64,000 nucleotides of DNA from Psychrobacter sp. JCM 18901 (GCF_000586435.1 NZ_BAWH01000015.1:1-64000), one strand, 5' to 3'; shown: positions 23,809 through 36,349, counted from the first letter of the stretch. Notes: generated from the sequence alone by a model not told the origin. Numbers and translations are program-made.

Positions 23809-25844
23809 TTAACGCTTGCCCAGTAACGCTCGAATATTGGCCAGATATTCATCAGCAACAGCTTCTGGGTCTTTGGTCGCTTTTTTTCTTTTTCGCTTTG
23901 GCAGGCCAATCAATATGATCCTCAGGCAACTCATCCAAAAATCTTGATTCTGAGGTAACGCGCATTTGTCCGCCAGCACGGCGCTGGGTCGCTAGGGTCA
24001 ATGTCAGCTCACGACGTGCACGAGTAATGCCCACGTACATCAGACGGCGCTCTTCTTCGACCGTCTCACTCATAATGGAGTTGCGATGCGGCAGCATCTC
24101 CTCCTCAAGCCCCATGATATAAACAAAATCAAACTCCAAGCCTTTTGCCGCATGCAAGGTCATTAAGTTGACCTTGTTGGTATTCTCTTCTTCTTGCTGT
24201 TGCTCGAGCATATCAAGCAATACCAGCTTACGAATGATGGTATCAATCGTCCGATCTTCGTCTTCTTCGGCGCGATTAATCAAAGATTGAATACTGGTAT
24301 AGAGCATATCGATATTATCAATACGGTTTTTTTCTTGTTGCGGCGTTTTGGCATCGCTACGGACAAAGTCAATATAACCTGTCTCATCAATCATCTGGCG
24401 TACAATCGGTACAGGGTCTGGGTGTTGATCAAGCTCACGCGTATAGTGCTCGATAAATTCACCAAACTCTTTTATCGTACCATAAGCCTTTGACGGCAAT
24501 ACATGAGTCAGACCAGCGTGGGTACAAGAGGCCAACAGCGATATGCTGTGCTCCTGCGCAAATAAACCAAGTTTTTCTAGCGTGGCTGGTCCCATACCGC
24601 GCTTAGGTGTATTGATAATACGTAAAAACGCACTGTCATCTTCGGGGTTCAAAATCAGGCGTAGATAGCCCATGATGTCTTTGATTTCACTACGCGCAAA
24701 GAACGACTGACCGCCTGACAATTTATAAGGCACTTGCAACTGGCGCAGTTGCGCCTCTAGCATACGTGCCTGAAAGTTACTACGGTACAGTACGGCATAC
24801 TGCTCCCACTCGTTGCCAAAACGCAGCTTGTGCGTGACGATTTCTTTGGCGACGCGCTCTGATTCATCATCGTCATTACGACAATTGATGATGCGGATTT
24901 TTTCGCCTTGACCTTTATCTGACCAAAGTTTTTTCTCGAATAAATGCTCGTTATTTAGAATGACGGCGTTAGCAGAGGTCAAAATACGCGTGGTTGAGCG
25001 ATAGTTTTGCTCAAGCATAACGATTTTCAGCTTCGGAAAATCTTCTTTTAGCAGTGCCATGTTTTCAGGCTTTGCCCCGCGCCATGCATAGATAGATTGG
25101 TCATCATCACCCACCACGGTGAAGCGACCTTGCGGGCCAACCAAATATTTAATCATCTCATACTGGGCGGTATTGGTATCTTGATACTCATCGACCAATA
25201 AATAGCGAATACGGTTCTGCCATTTGTCACGCAGTTCTCTATTTTCACGCAATATCTTGGTTGGCAATACAATCAAGTCATCAAAATCGACCGCATTGTA
25301 AGCACGCAAGTTACGCTCATAAAGCGCATATAGCGTGGCGAAAATCATGTCTTCTGGATCGTCTAGCGTTTCCATCGCCTTATCAGGCTCGATCAAGTCA
25401 TTTTTCCAATCAGAAATCATTTTGATGGCTTTACCGACCAACTCACGACTTTCAGCGCCACTTAGGTTGTCACGCATCATCAGCTCCATCAGCAGTCGCT
25501 TGCTGTCGTCGCTGTCCATGATAGAGAAGTTACCCTTTAGCGGGGTATGAATCAGCTCATAGCGCAAAAACTGTAGGCCGAACTGGTGAAAGGTCGATAC
25601 TGTTAGCCCGCGCATTTTTTTTCGCTTGGTAGCAATTTGCTACTCGCGCCTTCATTTCACGTGCCGCTTTATTGGTAAAGGTCACGGCGGTGATGCGCTC
25701 AGCTGGCATGTCGCACTCTTGGATTAGGTAAGCAATCTTACGCGTAATCACAGAGGTCTTGCCGGAGCCAGCACCTGCAAGTACAAGTAATGGACCAGAT
25801 ACGTAGAGCATGGCCTCGGATTGTTTGGGATTGAGTTGACTCAT
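23809..25844 (-). CDS. rep: ATP-dependent DNA helicase Rep (frameshifted)
   Basis: About 678 residues of an SF1 3'-5' helicase that assists replication-fork progress. Motif I is [10 protein letters not shown] (residues 21-30) and motif Ia is [14 protein letters not shown]. Motif II is DEYQDTN, motif III is [13 protein letters not shown], motif IV is [10 protein letters not shown], motif V is [18 protein letters not shown] and motif VI is [27 protein letters not shown] and overall similarity fit Rep better than UvrD or PcrA. The true start is MSQLNPKQ at 25844. Breaks lie around 25615-25645 (T8) and at T7 23881-23887. Correcting the latter extends the C-terminus to [14 protein letters not shown]. 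Confidence 0.88.
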
Positions 25845-26688
25845 AACGTGACCTGTAAGACAAAAGCAAAAAAGAGGGTAGCGCTGATATGACAAAGATA
25901 GATAAACGCAGCGTGCATCATCAACATTCGTATCGTTGCGATATTTTAATAATCTTTATTATAAGAATAATAGAGTTGAAGGTTTGATGATGGCATATCA
26001 TAAAAATCTGGTGGGTCATTATAAAGCAAAAATGCTCACTTTGGGGGAGGACTTGGGTGATGAAAGTGGGGTATTCGGACACTTGATTTTTGACAAATAG
26101 CGTGGCAGTGTTTGCTCATAGCCAAAAGTACGGATTTGGGGTTAATATAAGGTAAGGTCTATATCATAATTCATAGTAAAAAAAACACATTTTTTTTACA
26201 CAGAAAGTGACCGTTCAATACAGTTAAAAACTAGCTTTTAGGCACTGATATGCGTATAGTACGTAAATAATTTATGCCAGTTGTCACGTCATTGTTGACC
26301 ACGTGTAATGAGCTATTAAATCAATTAAGTAAGCAGTCAGATATGATATTGATTTAATACGTTGATCTTACGTTGTTAGAAGATGCGTTGGGCGACCAGC
26401 TTTATCCGCGCGCATACCGGAATCTCTACAGTTGGTCACGTCTGACATCGTCGTCAATAAGCTTGATAATTGGTTGTTACCAGCAAAATACCTAACATGT
26501 GACTCAATGACAGTTACTTAAACACAGTGACAGTTGCTGAAGTGCAGTGACAATTACTTAAATAAAGTCACTTTTTAAATGAAGTCACTTTGTGTTTTCG
26601 TCTGCGTTATACCTGTCGCAACATGGCCTGAGTGGGTCAGTGCTTGCGCTGTGTCTAACACTCGATTGGGTGAGGAGCACGTATTATC
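25845..26688. other. Long gene-free region upstream of the nuo operon
   Basis: These 844 bases between divergent rep and nuoA contain no credible ORF. They should carry the promoter of the 16-kb nuo operon. The notable structure is a 20-bp-period direct-repeat array at 26506-26585, annotated separately. GAGGAG at 26671-26676 is the probable nuoA ribosome binding site. Confidence 0.6.
26506..26585 (+). repeat. 20-bp-period direct repeats upstream of nuoA
   Basis: Head-to-tail imperfect units start at 26506, 26526 and 26546, with a fourth degraded unit at 26566. The consensus is roughly AGTGACAGTTACTTAAAYAC. The exact 20-base spacing equals about two helical turns. The array ends about 105 bases before nuoA, so a regulatory binding array for the operon is possible. 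Confidence 0.65.
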
Positions 26689-27312
26689 ATGTCTGCTTTT
26701 AATTGGTCAGCCATTGCTTTTATCTTAGCCGCCATTGGGCTAGTTGTCTTTATGCTGGTCGTACCGCGCTTACTTGGCGGTCGCTCTCAAGGCTCACAAA
26801 AGGAAGAAGTATTTGAAGCGGGTGTTGTCGGATCTGGCAACGCCCGTATTCGTTTGTCTGCCAAATTTTATTTGGTCGCAATCTTCTTTGTGATTTTTGA
26901 TTTAGAGGCGCTATATCTCTACGCTTATGCTGTGTCGGTACGCGAGGCGGGTTGGCTTGGTTTTGCCGCCGCTGGCACGTTTATCACTATTCTGATTATC
27001 GGTTTGATTTACGAGCTGAGCTTGGGTGCGATGAACTGGGCACCTGCTGACAAGCTACGCAAAAAAGCACGCTTATATGCGGCGCCTGCAGGCTTTAATC
27101 TGGCAGACATCACCAAGTTTGATGGCGCTCATGAGCTAATGGTTGATCCGACAGGTAAAGTGCCAGCGCAGTCATCCGGTCAAATCAATGTCTCAAACAA
27201 TATTGAGACCAATCGTCGTCATCTACAAAACATCGATCATATTAATACCACGGGTAACGTTACTTCTGTGGATTTTGCGACTTCTGCTCAGCAGGACAAA
27301 ACTGAACGTTAA
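26689..27312 (+). CDS. nuoA: NADH-quinone oxidoreductase subunit A
   Basis: A 207-residue inner-membrane subunit of respiratory complex I. Three transmembrane helices are seen: AIAFILAAIGLVVFMLVV, FYLVAIFFVIFDLEALYLYAYAV (with the conserved FDLEA) and AAGTFITILIIGLIYEL. The family usually ends near residue 120-150. Here a polar C-terminal extension of about 80 residues follows, of unknown role and probably cytoplasmic. First gene of the nuo operon. Confidence 0.93.
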   Translation: MSAFNWSAIAFILAAIGLVVFMLVVPRLLGGRSQGSQKEEVFEAGVVGSGNARIRLSAKFYLVAIFFVIFDLEALYLYAYAVSVREAGWLGFAAAGTFITILIIGLIYELSLGAMNWAPADKLRKKARLYAAPAGFNLADITKFDGAHELMVDPTGKVPAQSSGQINVSNNIETNRRHLQNIDHINTTGNVTSVDFATSAQQDKTER

Positions 27313-27486
27313 TAGCAGTTGATGCTCAGCTTATAGCGTTTGCAAAAACGAGCAGCAAAGCATGAAAGCGTCAGTTCTGTTTGTATTAATGATCGCTGAT
27401 GATTAGCCACTTATTAATAATAAAATTATGGCGACAGCGCGAGCAAGATGATTGCCACGCCAAGCCTAATATGAAGGTTGTATGTT

Positions 27487-28155
27487 ATGAAATACACATT
27501 AACAAAAGCCAACCCCGATGCAGATACCTATCCTGCACAGACCAGTCAAACGGTCAACGATCCTATCGAAGATGAAGTGAATAAAAACGTCTTTATGGGT
27601 CGTCTCGAAGACCTTGTTCATTCAACAGCAAACTGGGGGCGTAAGAACTCACTGTGGCCATTTAACTTTGGTACCTCTTGCTGTTATGTTGAATACGCTA
27701 CTACCTTAACCGCCGTTCATGATTTGTCACGTTTTGGGGCAGAGGTTATTCGTGCCTCGCCTCGTCAGGCGGATGTCATGATCGTCGCTGGTACTTGCTT
27801 CGTTAAGATGGCCCCTGTCATACAGCGCCTGTATGAGCAAATGCTTGAGCCAAAATGGGTTATCTCTATGGGTGCCTGTGCCAACTCGGGCGGCATGTAT
27901 GATATTTATTCTGTCGTACAAGGCGTCGATAAGATTATTCCTGTTGATGTGTATGTGCCAGGTTGTCCGCCGCGTCCAGAAGCGCTTATTCAGGGTTTGA
28001 TGTTGTTACAGGAATCTATTACTAAAGAGCGTCGTCCGCTAGGTATCCATGTTAATGAGCAGGGTGTCTATCAGCCGCAAATGACGCCTGAGCGTGACCG
28101 TAAGCAGGCAGATCGTATCGCTGTTAAAAACTTGCGTAGCCCAGACAGTATTTAA
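27487..28155 (+). CDS. nuoB: NADH-quinone oxidoreductase subunit B
   Basis: About 222 residues. NuoB carries the terminal 4Fe-4S cluster N2 that hands electrons to quinone. The cluster ligands are visible in [10 protein letters not shown], in [11 protein letters not shown] and in [12 protein letters not shown]. The ATG at 27487 is chosen because GAAGG at 27473-27477 is well placed; a TTG at 27478 is in frame but too close. It follows nuoA after a 174-base gap and is intact. Confidence 0.95.
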   Translation: MKYTLTKANPDADTYPAQTSQTVNDPIEDEVNKNVFMGRLEDLVHSTANWGRKNSLWPFNFGTSCCYVEYATTLTAVHDLSRFGAEVIRASPRQADVMIVAGTCFVKMAPVIQRLYEQMLEPKWVISMGACANSGGMYDIYSVVQGVDKIIPVDVYVPGCPPRPEALIQGLMLLQESITKERRPLGIHVNEQGVYQPQMTPERDRKQADRIAVKNLRSPDSI

Positions 28156-28210
28156 GTTTCAAACAGCATTTAGACTTATAGCAACAGTTTCAATATTTTA
28201 TGCCCTCATC

Positions 28211-28290
28211 ATAGTTCGGTTATGATTAACATAGCTCAGTTATGGTTGACATAGTTCGGTTATGACTAACATAGTTCAGTTATGATTAAT
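28211..28290 (+). repeat. Four tandem 20-bp repeats upstream of nuoCD
   Basis: Four head-to-tail units begin at 28211, 28231, 28251 and 28271, each close to ATAGTTCGGTTATGATTAAC. The array abuts the Shine-Dalgarno GAAGGA at 28291-28296, so it is transcribed in the nuoB-nuoCD gap. Its sequence differs from the 20-bp-period array before nuoA. Confidence 0.8.
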
Positions 28291-28307
28291 GAAGGAATAC
28301 ATCATTC

Positions 28308-30083
28308 ATGGTCACGGTAGTCGAAAACATAGATCCTAAGATCAAGCCCGTCCCAGCAGTCATCACAGAGCTGGAGCAAAAGTATGCTGGTAAATTTGTC
28401 GTGCAGCAGACTGTGGATGAGATTCCAACGGTTTGGGTGGCGCGTGCTGATTTATTAGATATTCTCTTATTCTTGCGCAAACTGCCTAAACCTTATGTCA
28501 TGCTATTTGACTTGTCAGCGATAGATGAGCGTTTACGCCAGCATCGCGCAGGGTTGCCTGACAGTGACTTTACGGTGTTTTATCACTTGATGTCGCTTGA
28601 ACGCAACAGTGATGTACGTATCAAGGTCGCGCTGAGCGAAGACGATGTCAATGTACCGAGCGCCACCAATATTTGGCCAAATGCCAACTGGTATGAGCGT
28701 GAAGTGTGGGACATGTTCGGTATCATCTTTACAGGTCATCCGCATTTGACCCGTATTTTATTACCGAAATACTGGGAAGGTCATCCACTGCGTAAAGAGT
28801 ATCATGCGCGTGCGACGGAATTTACCCCATATTTCTTGAATACGGCCAAGCAACAATACGAGCAAGAAAACCTGCGTTTCGTCCCAGAAGAGTGGGGCAT
28901 GAAGCGTTCAGGTCGTGATGAAGACTTTATGTTCTTAAACATCGGTCCTAACCATCCTTCTGCTCACGGTGCGTTCCGTTTGGTGCTACAGCTTGATGGC
29001 GAAGAAGTCGTCGATTGTATTCCTGATATCGGCTATCACCATCGCGGTGCAGAAAAGATGGCTGAGCGTCAAACTTGGCACTCATTTATTCCTTATACCG
29101 ACCGTATTGATTATCTTGGCGGTGTGATGAATGAGCTGCCGTACATCATGTCGGTCGAAAAGCTTGCTGGAATTACGATTCCGCCGCGCGCTGAAACCAT
29201 CCGCGTAATGATGAGCGAGTTCTTCCGTATTACCAATAACTTACTATTCGTCGGTACGTTCATTCAGGATGCGGGTGGTATGACCCCTGTATTCTATATG
29301 TTTACCGATCGCCAAAAGGCCTACGACGTGATCGAAGCCGTGACTGGTTATCGTATGCACCCCGCTTGGTTCCGTATCGGCGGTACCGCTGCTGATCTGC
29401 CACGTGGCTGGCAGCGTTTGGTTCGTGAGTTCCTAGATTGGATGCCAAAACGCTTGGACGAGTATGTCAAAGCGGCATTACAAAACAGCGTACTCAAAGG
29501 CCGTACCCAAGGGGTTGCTCAGTATAATGCTAAGCAAGCACTTGCTTGGGGCGTGACGGGCGCTGGTCTGCGCGCGACAGGCGTTGATTTCGACCTGCGT
29601 AAAGCGCGTCCATACATGGGTTATGAGAATTACGATTTTGAAGTGCCAGTCGGTTACAACGGTGATGCGTATGATCGCTGTATGGTCAAAGTCGAAGAGA
29701 TGCGTCAGTCATTACGTATCATCCGTCAATGTATGGACAATATGCCACAAGGCCCTTACAAAGCGGATCATCCACTAGCGGTACCACCGCCGAAAGACCG
29801 TACCTTGAACGATATTGAGACATTGATTAACCACTTTATCTCAGTATCTTGGGGTCCTGTGATGCCAGCGGGCGAATGTACGACGATCGTCGAGGCGACC
29901 AAAGGTCTGAACAGTTATTACATTACCTCAGACAAGGCCACGATGAGCTATCGTACCCGTATCCGTACGCCGACATTTGCGCATTTGCAACAGATGCCAT
30001 CGGTCATCAATGGCTCGCTGGTTTCTGATGCCATTATGTACCTAGCATCGATTGATATTGTGATGGCGGATTGTGATCGTTAG
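28308..30083 (+). CDS. nuoCD: NADH-quinone oxidoreductase fused subunits C and D
   Basis: A 591-residue fusion, as in E. coli and other gammaproteobacteria. The N-terminal NuoC part (to about residue 190) has [12 protein letters not shown] and HPHLTRIL. The NuoD part then runs from [22 protein letters not shown], through the quinone-pocket region [15 protein letters not shown], to ADCDR at the end. It forms part of the quinone-binding site in the peripheral arm. The frame is intact. Its start follows the 20-bp repeat array directly. Confidence 0.96.
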   Translation: MVTVVENIDPKIKPVPAVITELEQKYAGKFVVQQTVDEIPTVWVARADLLDILLFLRKLPKPYVMLFDLSAIDERLRQHRAGLPDSDFTVFYHLMSLERNSDVRIKVALSEDDVNVPSATNIWPNANWYEREVWDMFGIIFTGHPHLTRILLPKYWEGHPLRKEYHARATEFTPYFLNTAKQQYEQENLRFVPEEWGMKRSGRDEDFMFLNIGPNHPSAHGAFRLVLQLDGEEVVDCIPDIGYHHRGAEKMAERQTWHSFIPYTDRIDYLGGVMNELPYIMSVEKLAGITIPPRAETIRVMMSEFFRITNNLLFVGTFIQDAGGMTPVFYMFTDRQKAYDVIEAVTGYRMHPAWFRIGGTAADLPRGWQRLVREFLDWMPKRLDEYVKAALQNSVLKGRTQGVAQYNAKQALAWGVTGAGLRATGVDFDLRKARPYMGYENYDFEVPVGYNGDAYDRCMVKVEEMRQSLRIIRQCMDNMPQGPYKADHPLAVPPPKDRTLNDIETLINHFISVSWGPVMPAGECTTIVEATKGLNSYYITSDKATMSYRTRIRTPTFAHLQQMPSVINGSLVSDAIMYLASIDIVMADCDR

Positions 30084-30206
30084 AGCCGCTGCTTCAAAAG
30101 TATTTGTTCATCAATATATTATTGCCTGATGGCACACCAAAATGCTGTCACTCGCCAATATAACCACAGTTTTAATCATACTGATATTGGCTTGTGATAG
30201 AGCAGG

Positions 30207-30740
30207 ATGAGTGAGGAAAGACAGAAGATTATGAAAATTGTTTCCGACAAAATGCCAAAAGTAGATGTGGAAAGCATTCTCACTAGTGATGAAATTGCTG
30301 CCATTCATGAGTTTATGCACCATTACCCACAGGCGCGTGCCGCCTCGCTAGATGCGCTAAAAATCGTGCAAAAGCGCAACGGTTGGGTCAATGATGCGCA
30401 AGCAAATGCCATTGCCAATATCCTAGATATCCCGATGTCAGATATGGATGGGGTTGCGACTTTCTTTAACCGTATTTATCGCCAACCTGTCGGTCGCCAT
30501 GTGATTCTCATATGTGACTCTGTGGCTTGTTATTTGACAGGTTATGAGGCGCTGTCAGCTGAGATTAGATCGCAGCTGGGTATTGAGTATGGTCAAACCA
30601 CTGCTGATGGTCGTTTTACCCTATTGCCAATTTGCTGCTTGGGCAACTGTGATAAGGGACCAGCGGTACTGATTGATGAAGACACTTACGGCCCTGTCCA
30701 GCCATTTGAGGTCGCGCAATTATTGGAGCTATACGCATGA
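30207..30740 (+). CDS. nuoE: NADH-quinone oxidoreductase subunit E
   Basis: A 177-residue 2Fe-2S subunit (cluster N1a). Cysteine ligands are in ICDSVACYL and [16 protein letters not shown]. An alternative ATG at 30231 ([10 protein letters not shown]) is possible. The stop overlaps the nuoF start by four bases (ATGA), showing translational coupling. Confidence 0.95.
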   Translation: MSEERQKIMKIVSDKMPKVDVESILTSDEIAAIHEFMHHYPQARAASLDALKIVQKRNGWVNDAQANAIANILDIPMSDMDGVATFFNRIYRQPVGRHVILICDSVACYLTGYEALSAEIRSQLGIEYGQTTADGRFTLLPICCLGNCDKGPAVLIDEDTYGPVQPFEVAQLLELYA

Positions 30741-32161
30741 GTTTAACGATTTCAGAGCAAATTGCTCGTCGCGGTCAAGGCCAAGCGCCAAGCCAGCTAA
30801 ATGCACAGCGTGTTCCAATCTATGGTGATAAAGCGACAGCCACTAGCGAAACCAAGCCTTTGACCTGGCGTTTAGCACATCATGATGCCGTGCTTGATTT
30901 AGCTACTTATGAGTCTCTAAAAGGCTTTACGGGTCTAAGAGAAGCGTTATCTAAGTCGCCTAAAGACGTTGGCAATATGATTAAAGCGGCCAATGTTCGA
31001 GGTCGTGGCGGTGCAGGTTTTAACGCGGGTCTGAAGTGGTCGTTTATGTCGCCGCCAGACGGTTTACCTCGCTACCTCATCTGTAATGCTGATGAAATGG
31101 AGCCGGGTACATTCAAAGACCGTTTGCTCATGGAGCGTCTGCCGTTTCAGCTGATCGAAGGTATGCTCATTACCGCTCATGCGATTGGTGCCACTGACGG
31201 TTATATCTTTATTCGCGGTGAGTACATCTTAGCGGCTGAGCGTTTGGTCGCTGCTATCGAAGAGTGCTTAGCCAACAATCTCATGGGCGCTAACATTCTA
31301 GGTTCAGATTTTAGCTTTAACTTGCATGTGCATACGGGCGCTGGACGTTATATCTGCGGTGAAGAAACAGCGCTAATTAATTGTCTAGAAGGCCGCCGTG
31401 CTAACCCACGTACCAAGCCGCCGTTTCCACAAATCTCTGGTGCATGGGGTCGTCCAACCGTTGTTAATAACGTTGAAACTTTATGCAATATGCCAGCGAT
31501 TTTGAATCATGGCGTTGAATGGTATCAGTCGTTATCTGAAATTAAAGGCAAAAGTAAAACGCCAGGAACCAAACTATTCGGTTGCTCAGGATTGGTTAAT
31601 GATCCAGGCCTTTGGGAATTACCGTTTGGTTATACAGCTCGCGAAATCATTGAAGATTTAGCGGGTGGTATGAAAGATGGTAAAACACTGAAAGCTTGGC
31701 TACCGGGCGGCGCCTCGACTGACTTTTTGACCGCAGAACATTTGGATGTGGTGGTGGATTTTGACACCATTCAAAACGCTGGTAGCCGTATGGGTACTGG
31801 TCTGATTATGGTCGTCGATGAATCACAAGACATGGTGCCATTACTACGTAACCTTGAGATTTTCTTTCAGCGCGAGTCATGTGGTTGGTGTACACCATGC
31901 CGTGATGGTCTACCGTGGGGTGTCAAGCTGCTTACCGCCATCAATGATGGTGAAGGGCAAGTGGGCGATGTAGAAAAACTAGAAGGCCTGACGCGTGATT
32001 TATGGATTGGTAAAACGTTCTGTGCGCATGCCCCAGGTGCGATGGAACCACTAATGAGTGCGATTAAATATTTCCGTCCAGAGTTTGATCAAAAAATCGC
32101 GCAGGCGGTTGGTGTCGATGTTATTGATGCTGCAGCCAACCAACAGCCAGTAGTGAAATAA
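30737..32161 (+). CDS. nuoF: NADH-quinone oxidoreductase subunit F
   Basis: A 474-residue subunit that binds NADH, FMN and 4Fe-4S cluster N3. The NADH/FMN glycine-rich loop is [17 protein letters not shown]. The FMN region is [17 protein letters not shown], and the cluster ligands are [12 protein letters not shown] plus the later KTFCAHAPG. Start overlaps nuoE and the stop lies 10 bases before nuoG with an AGGAGAG site. The frame is intact. Confidence 0.97.
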   Translation: MSLTISEQIARRGQGQAPSQLNAQRVPIYGDKATATSETKPLTWRLAHHDAVLDLATYESLKGFTGLREALSKSPKDVGNMIKAANVRGRGGAGFNAGLKWSFMSPPDGLPRYLICNADEMEPGTFKDRLLMERLPFQLIEGMLITAHAIGATDGYIFIRGEYILAAERLVAAIEECLANNLMGANILGSDFSFNLHVHTGAGRYICGEETALINCLEGRRANPRTKPPFPQISGAWGRPTVVNNVETLCNMPAILNHGVEWYQSLSEIKGKSKTPGTKLFGCSGLVNDPGLWELPFGYTAREIIEDLAGGMKDGKTLKAWLPGGASTDFLTAEHLDVVVDFDTIQNAGSRMGTGLIMVVDESQDMVPLLRNLEIFFQRESCGWCTPCRDGLPWGVKLLTAINDGEGQVGDVEKLEGLTRDLWIGKTFCAHAPGAMEPLMSAIKYFRPEFDQKIAQAVGVDVIDAAANQQPVVK

Positions 32162-32171
32162 GGAGAGCGGC

Positions 32172-35100
32172 ATGGCAGTCATACATATTGATGGAACCAC
32201 TGTCGAAGTAGATAGCGCAGATAACTTGCTACAAGCCTGCTTATCACTCGGCATTGATGTGCCGTATTTTTGTTATCATCCAGCCCTTGGCTCAGTAGGC
32301 TCGTGCCGTCAGTGCGCGGTCAAACAATTCCAAAATAAAGAAGATATGGAAGCGGGTCGCGGTCGCCTTGTGATGTCTTGTATGGTCGCTCCTGGCGATG
32401 ATATGTACATCTCGGTCACTGACGATGAAGCCAAAGCATTCCGCAAGTCGATGGTTGAGCTACTCATGACCAACCATCCACATGACTGTCCAACCTGTGA
32501 AGAAGGTGGGCATTGTCATTTGCAGGACATGACGTATATGTCAGGTCACAGCCGTCGTCGCTATCGCTTTACCAAACGCACACATCATAACCAAGAGCTT
32601 GGCCCGTTCATCGCGCATGAAATGAACCGTTGTATCGCTTGCTATCGTTGTGTACGTTTTTATAAAGACTATGCGGGTGGTGAAGATTTAGGCGTTTATG
32701 GCTCAAACAACCGCGTTTACTTTGGCCGTGATAAAGATGGTCAGTTTGAAAGCGAATTTTCAGGTAACTTGACTGAAGTCTGCCCAACCGGTGTGTTTAC
32801 TGATAAAACCCACTCTGAGCGCTACAACCGTAAATGGGACATGCAGTATGCGCCAAGCATCTGTCATGGTTGCTCAGCTGGTTGTAATATCTCACCGGGC
32901 GAGCGATATGGTGAATTGCGCCGTATCGAAAACCGCTATAACGGCGAAGTAAACCGCTATTTCTTATGTGACCGTGGCCGTTTTGGTTATGGCTATGTGA
33001 ATCGTGATGATCGTCCAACGCAAGCGCTTGAACGTATCAATGATAAGCATGTCAAAATCAATATTGACTACGCACTTGATGAAACCATCAAACGTATCAA
33101 AGATAAAAAAAAGTCATCGGGATTGGCTCACCGCGTGCCAGTTTAGAGACTAACTTTGCGCTAAAAAAAATCTGGTTGGCTTTGATAACTTTTCAACAGG
33201 TTTGAACCATCAGCAGCAAGCACTGGTCAATAAATGTATCGAAGTGCTTAGCACGGAAGGCATTTATAACCCTAGCATGACCGATATTGAAGCACATGAT
33301 GCCGTATTGGTGTTGGGTGAAGATATCACGCAAACGTCATCAAGAGTCGCACTATCAGTACGCCAAGCGGCAAAAAATGAAGGGCTTAAAATGGCAGCGG
33401 CATTGCAAACGCAACCTTGGCTTGCTGAACCTGTTAAGCGTATCGCTCAAGATGCGCTAAGTCCAGTCTATGTCATCGATGTGACACAGACTAAGCTAGA
33501 AGATATCAGTAAAGTGAGTGTGGTGGCGACACCTGAAGACATCACTAAACTTGGCTTCATAGTCGCTGATGAGATTGCAAACCTTGCTGACGATTTAGCA
33601 GACATAGCAGATCCGCAAGCGGCTGAGCAAGACACTGATACTGATACTGATGGTATGCAAGCCTTAGCTCAGCAAATCGCTTATGACTTGATCCAAGCCG
33701 ATAAGCCATTGGTTGTGTCAGGTAGTAGCCTGTCGTCTACCGCATTGATAGAAGCAGCAGCACAGATTACCCAAGCGTTGACCCAAAAACGCGCGGCAAT
33801 TAAAGCGACCGAGCAACAGCAGGTCGAGGCACATAATGCCAAAGTACAGGCAGCCCAAGCGAAAGCGGCTAATGACCAACCTGAAGAAGACCAAGATTTA
33901 TCTGCTAAGCCAAACAAACCTGAAACGGGCGTAAATACAGAAGCGCAGGATGATGTCGAGCGTGAGCCTGCTGAAAACCTTGAATTAAAAGAAATTAATG
34001 ATAAGTATCAGGCACAAGCAGGTATCTATCTAACGGTTCCTGATGCCAATAGCATGGGTGTCTGTATGCTTGGAGGTCGTTCAGTTGAAGAGCTACTCGC
34101 CACCGATTATGACGTGGTTGTGGTAGCAGAAAATCAGTTGACTGATGCGATTGATGCAACCAAATTGACACAGCTATTGACGGACAAAACGGTCATTGCA
34201 TTGGATCATCAGTTGCTTGATTGGCATAAAGACGTCGATATCGTCTTGCCAGCGGCAAGCTTTGCAGAGGCGGATGGTACCCTGATATCTGCTGAAGGTC
34301 GTGCCCAGCGTTTCTTCCAAGTTTATGATAATGAATACTACCATCCAATGAGTAGTATCAAAGAAGGCTGGCGCTGGATACATGCTGTGCATAGCAGCAT
34401 TGAAGGTCGTGATGTCGACTGGACGCAGCTAGATGATGTTATCAATGCATTGATTGCCACCCATCCTAAACTTGCAGGTATCAAAGGCGCTGCGCCTGAT
34501 GCTGATTACCGTATAACGGGTCTGAAAATCGCGCGTCAACCGCGTCGTTATTCAGGTCGTACTGCTATGCGTGCGCCAATCTCAGTGCACGAGCCAATGC
34601 AGCCGAAAGATTTGGACACTGGTCTAACTTTCTCAATGGAAGGTTATAGCGGCAAAGAAACGCCAAGCTCGATGATTCCTTTTGCTAATGCGGCAGGTTG
34701 GAATTCACCGCAAGCATGGAACAAATATCAAGACAAAGTCGGCGGTCATCTGAAAAATGGTGATCCAGGTGTGCGTTTGTTCGATCAGCTAGAGCGCCTA
34801 GCTACTCGTCAATATGTGGCGCCAGAAGCGATGTCTTCGAATACAACTGACTTACAGCAAGGCCAAGCCAAACTGGTACCAATTCATAATATCTATGCCA
34901 GCTCAATGATGGCATCACGTAGCCCAATCGTTGCAGAGCAACTACCCGTTGCAGCATGGCGTATTGGTATAGACGATGCCAAAGACTGGAATATCGCTGC
35001 TGGTGATTACTTGGCGATTGAAATCGATAAGCAACAAATTACCTTGCCAGTACAGCTGGTCGGTTATTTGGCAGAAGGCTGTATCGGTTACCCCGTTGGG

Positions 35101-35250
35101 CAGGTGAGTATCATTCACCCATCAATGCCAGCATCGGTACGTAAAGTGGATGCACCAGTAACGATGATGGGTAGCATGGCTAACGATATGATTAATGATA
35201 ATGACACAGCGCAAATAAACGCAGCGCCGACCACCACACAGGAGGTGTAA
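32172..35250 (+). CDS. nuoG: NADH-quinone oxidoreductase subunit G (frameshifted)
   Basis: About 1026 residues, longer than the roughly 900 typical of E. coli-type NuoG. It is the large iron-sulfur subunit of the NADH module. The N-terminal ferredoxin-like domain has the 2Fe-2S ligands [17 protein letters not shown], then the His/Cys motif [18 protein letters not shown] and the 4Fe-4S motif [13 protein letters not shown], followed by the molybdopterin-oxidoreductase-like domain. Two A8 runs (33105-33112 and 33163-33170) break the frame; one lost A at each explains both. The extra length includes an acidic Asp/Thr stretch and an Ala/Gln/Glu-rich segment around residues 475-615 that looks like a flexible insertion. 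Confidence 0.92.
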
Positions 35251-35251
35251 T

Positions 35252-36294
35252 ATGCAAGTTACCCGTATTATCCTGATGTGCCAAGCTTTTTGGCCAATAG
35301 CATGAGCTTTGATACTTGGTCTATTCTGTTTTTGGTGGGTCAATCACTAGTCATCTTTTTGGTCGTGGTATTGGTTGCCGCGATGATGATTATCTATGAG
35401 CGCCGTATGTTGGCCTTATGGCAAGATCGTTATGGTCCAAACCGTGTCGGGCCTTTTGGTTCGTTGCAGTTAGTCGCCGATATGCTCAAAATCTTCTTTA
35501 AAGAAGATTGGACACCAAACTTTACCGATAAGTTTATGTTCACGTTGGCACCTGCAGTCGCAATGTTTACTGCCTTGCTTCATTTGCCATTATTCCTATC
35601 TCGCCAACGCTTGGCGTGGTTGATTGGGATATTGGTATTCTGTTTTTCTTTGCTATGGCAGGTATTGCTGTTTACGCAGTGATGTTCGGTGGTTGGGCCT
35701 CTGCCAACAAATTCTCGCTACTCGGTGGTTTGCGCTCAGCTGCACAGACAATCAGTTACGAAGTGTTTTTGGGTTTGTCGTTGATGGGCGTTGTTGCGCT
35801 AACAGGTTCATTTAACTTGCGTGCCATTGTCGAAGCACAAGCAGACGGCTGGTATATCATTCCGCAGTTTTTTTGGCTTTTTGACCTTTGTCGTGGCTGG
35901 TGTGGCCGTGACGCATAGACATCCATTTGACCAACCAGAAGCAGAGCAAGAACTGGCTGAAGGTTATCATGTCGAATATTCTGGCATGAAGTTTGGTATG
36001 TTCTTCATTGGTGAGTATGTCAACGTTGTCTTGATTTCTGCCTTAATGACTTGCTTGTTCTTTGGCGGTTGGCTTGCGCCGTTCAATTTAGATATTCCAT
36101 TTATTCCACCAGCTTTTTGGTTCATGATTAAAACGCTGTTCTTTATGACCATGTTTGTTTTGGCTCGAGGCTCACTCATGCGTCCGCGTTATGATCAGGT
36201 GATGAACTTTGGCTGGAAAGTATGTCTGCCCGTAACCTTGATCAATCTGTTGATTACGGCTGCGGTCATTTTGATCTTTTCCCCAACGTTATAG
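35252..36294 (+). CDS. nuoH: NADH-quinone oxidoreductase subunit H (frameshifted)
   Basis: About 347 residues, eight-helix membrane subunit at the junction of the arms that forms part of the quinone channel. Seen are [26 protein letters not shown], the quinone-site segment [36 protein letters not shown], and [21 protein letters not shown]. Three shifts break it: near 35271 (restoring MQVTRIIPDVPSFL), near 35579 (restoring [23 protein letters not shown]) and at T7 35868-35874. AGGAGG precedes the ATG. It begins 1 base after nuoG. Confidence 0.92.
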
Positions 36295-36349
36295 TCATTA
36301 CTAGCCATCACTGATGAACTAGGGTAAAGCTGATAAGGATAATAATCCC

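Noticed and set aside
26506..28290. CRISPR array from the two 20-bp-period repeat blocks
   Set aside because: Units are contiguous with no spacers, imperfect, and no cas gene is present.
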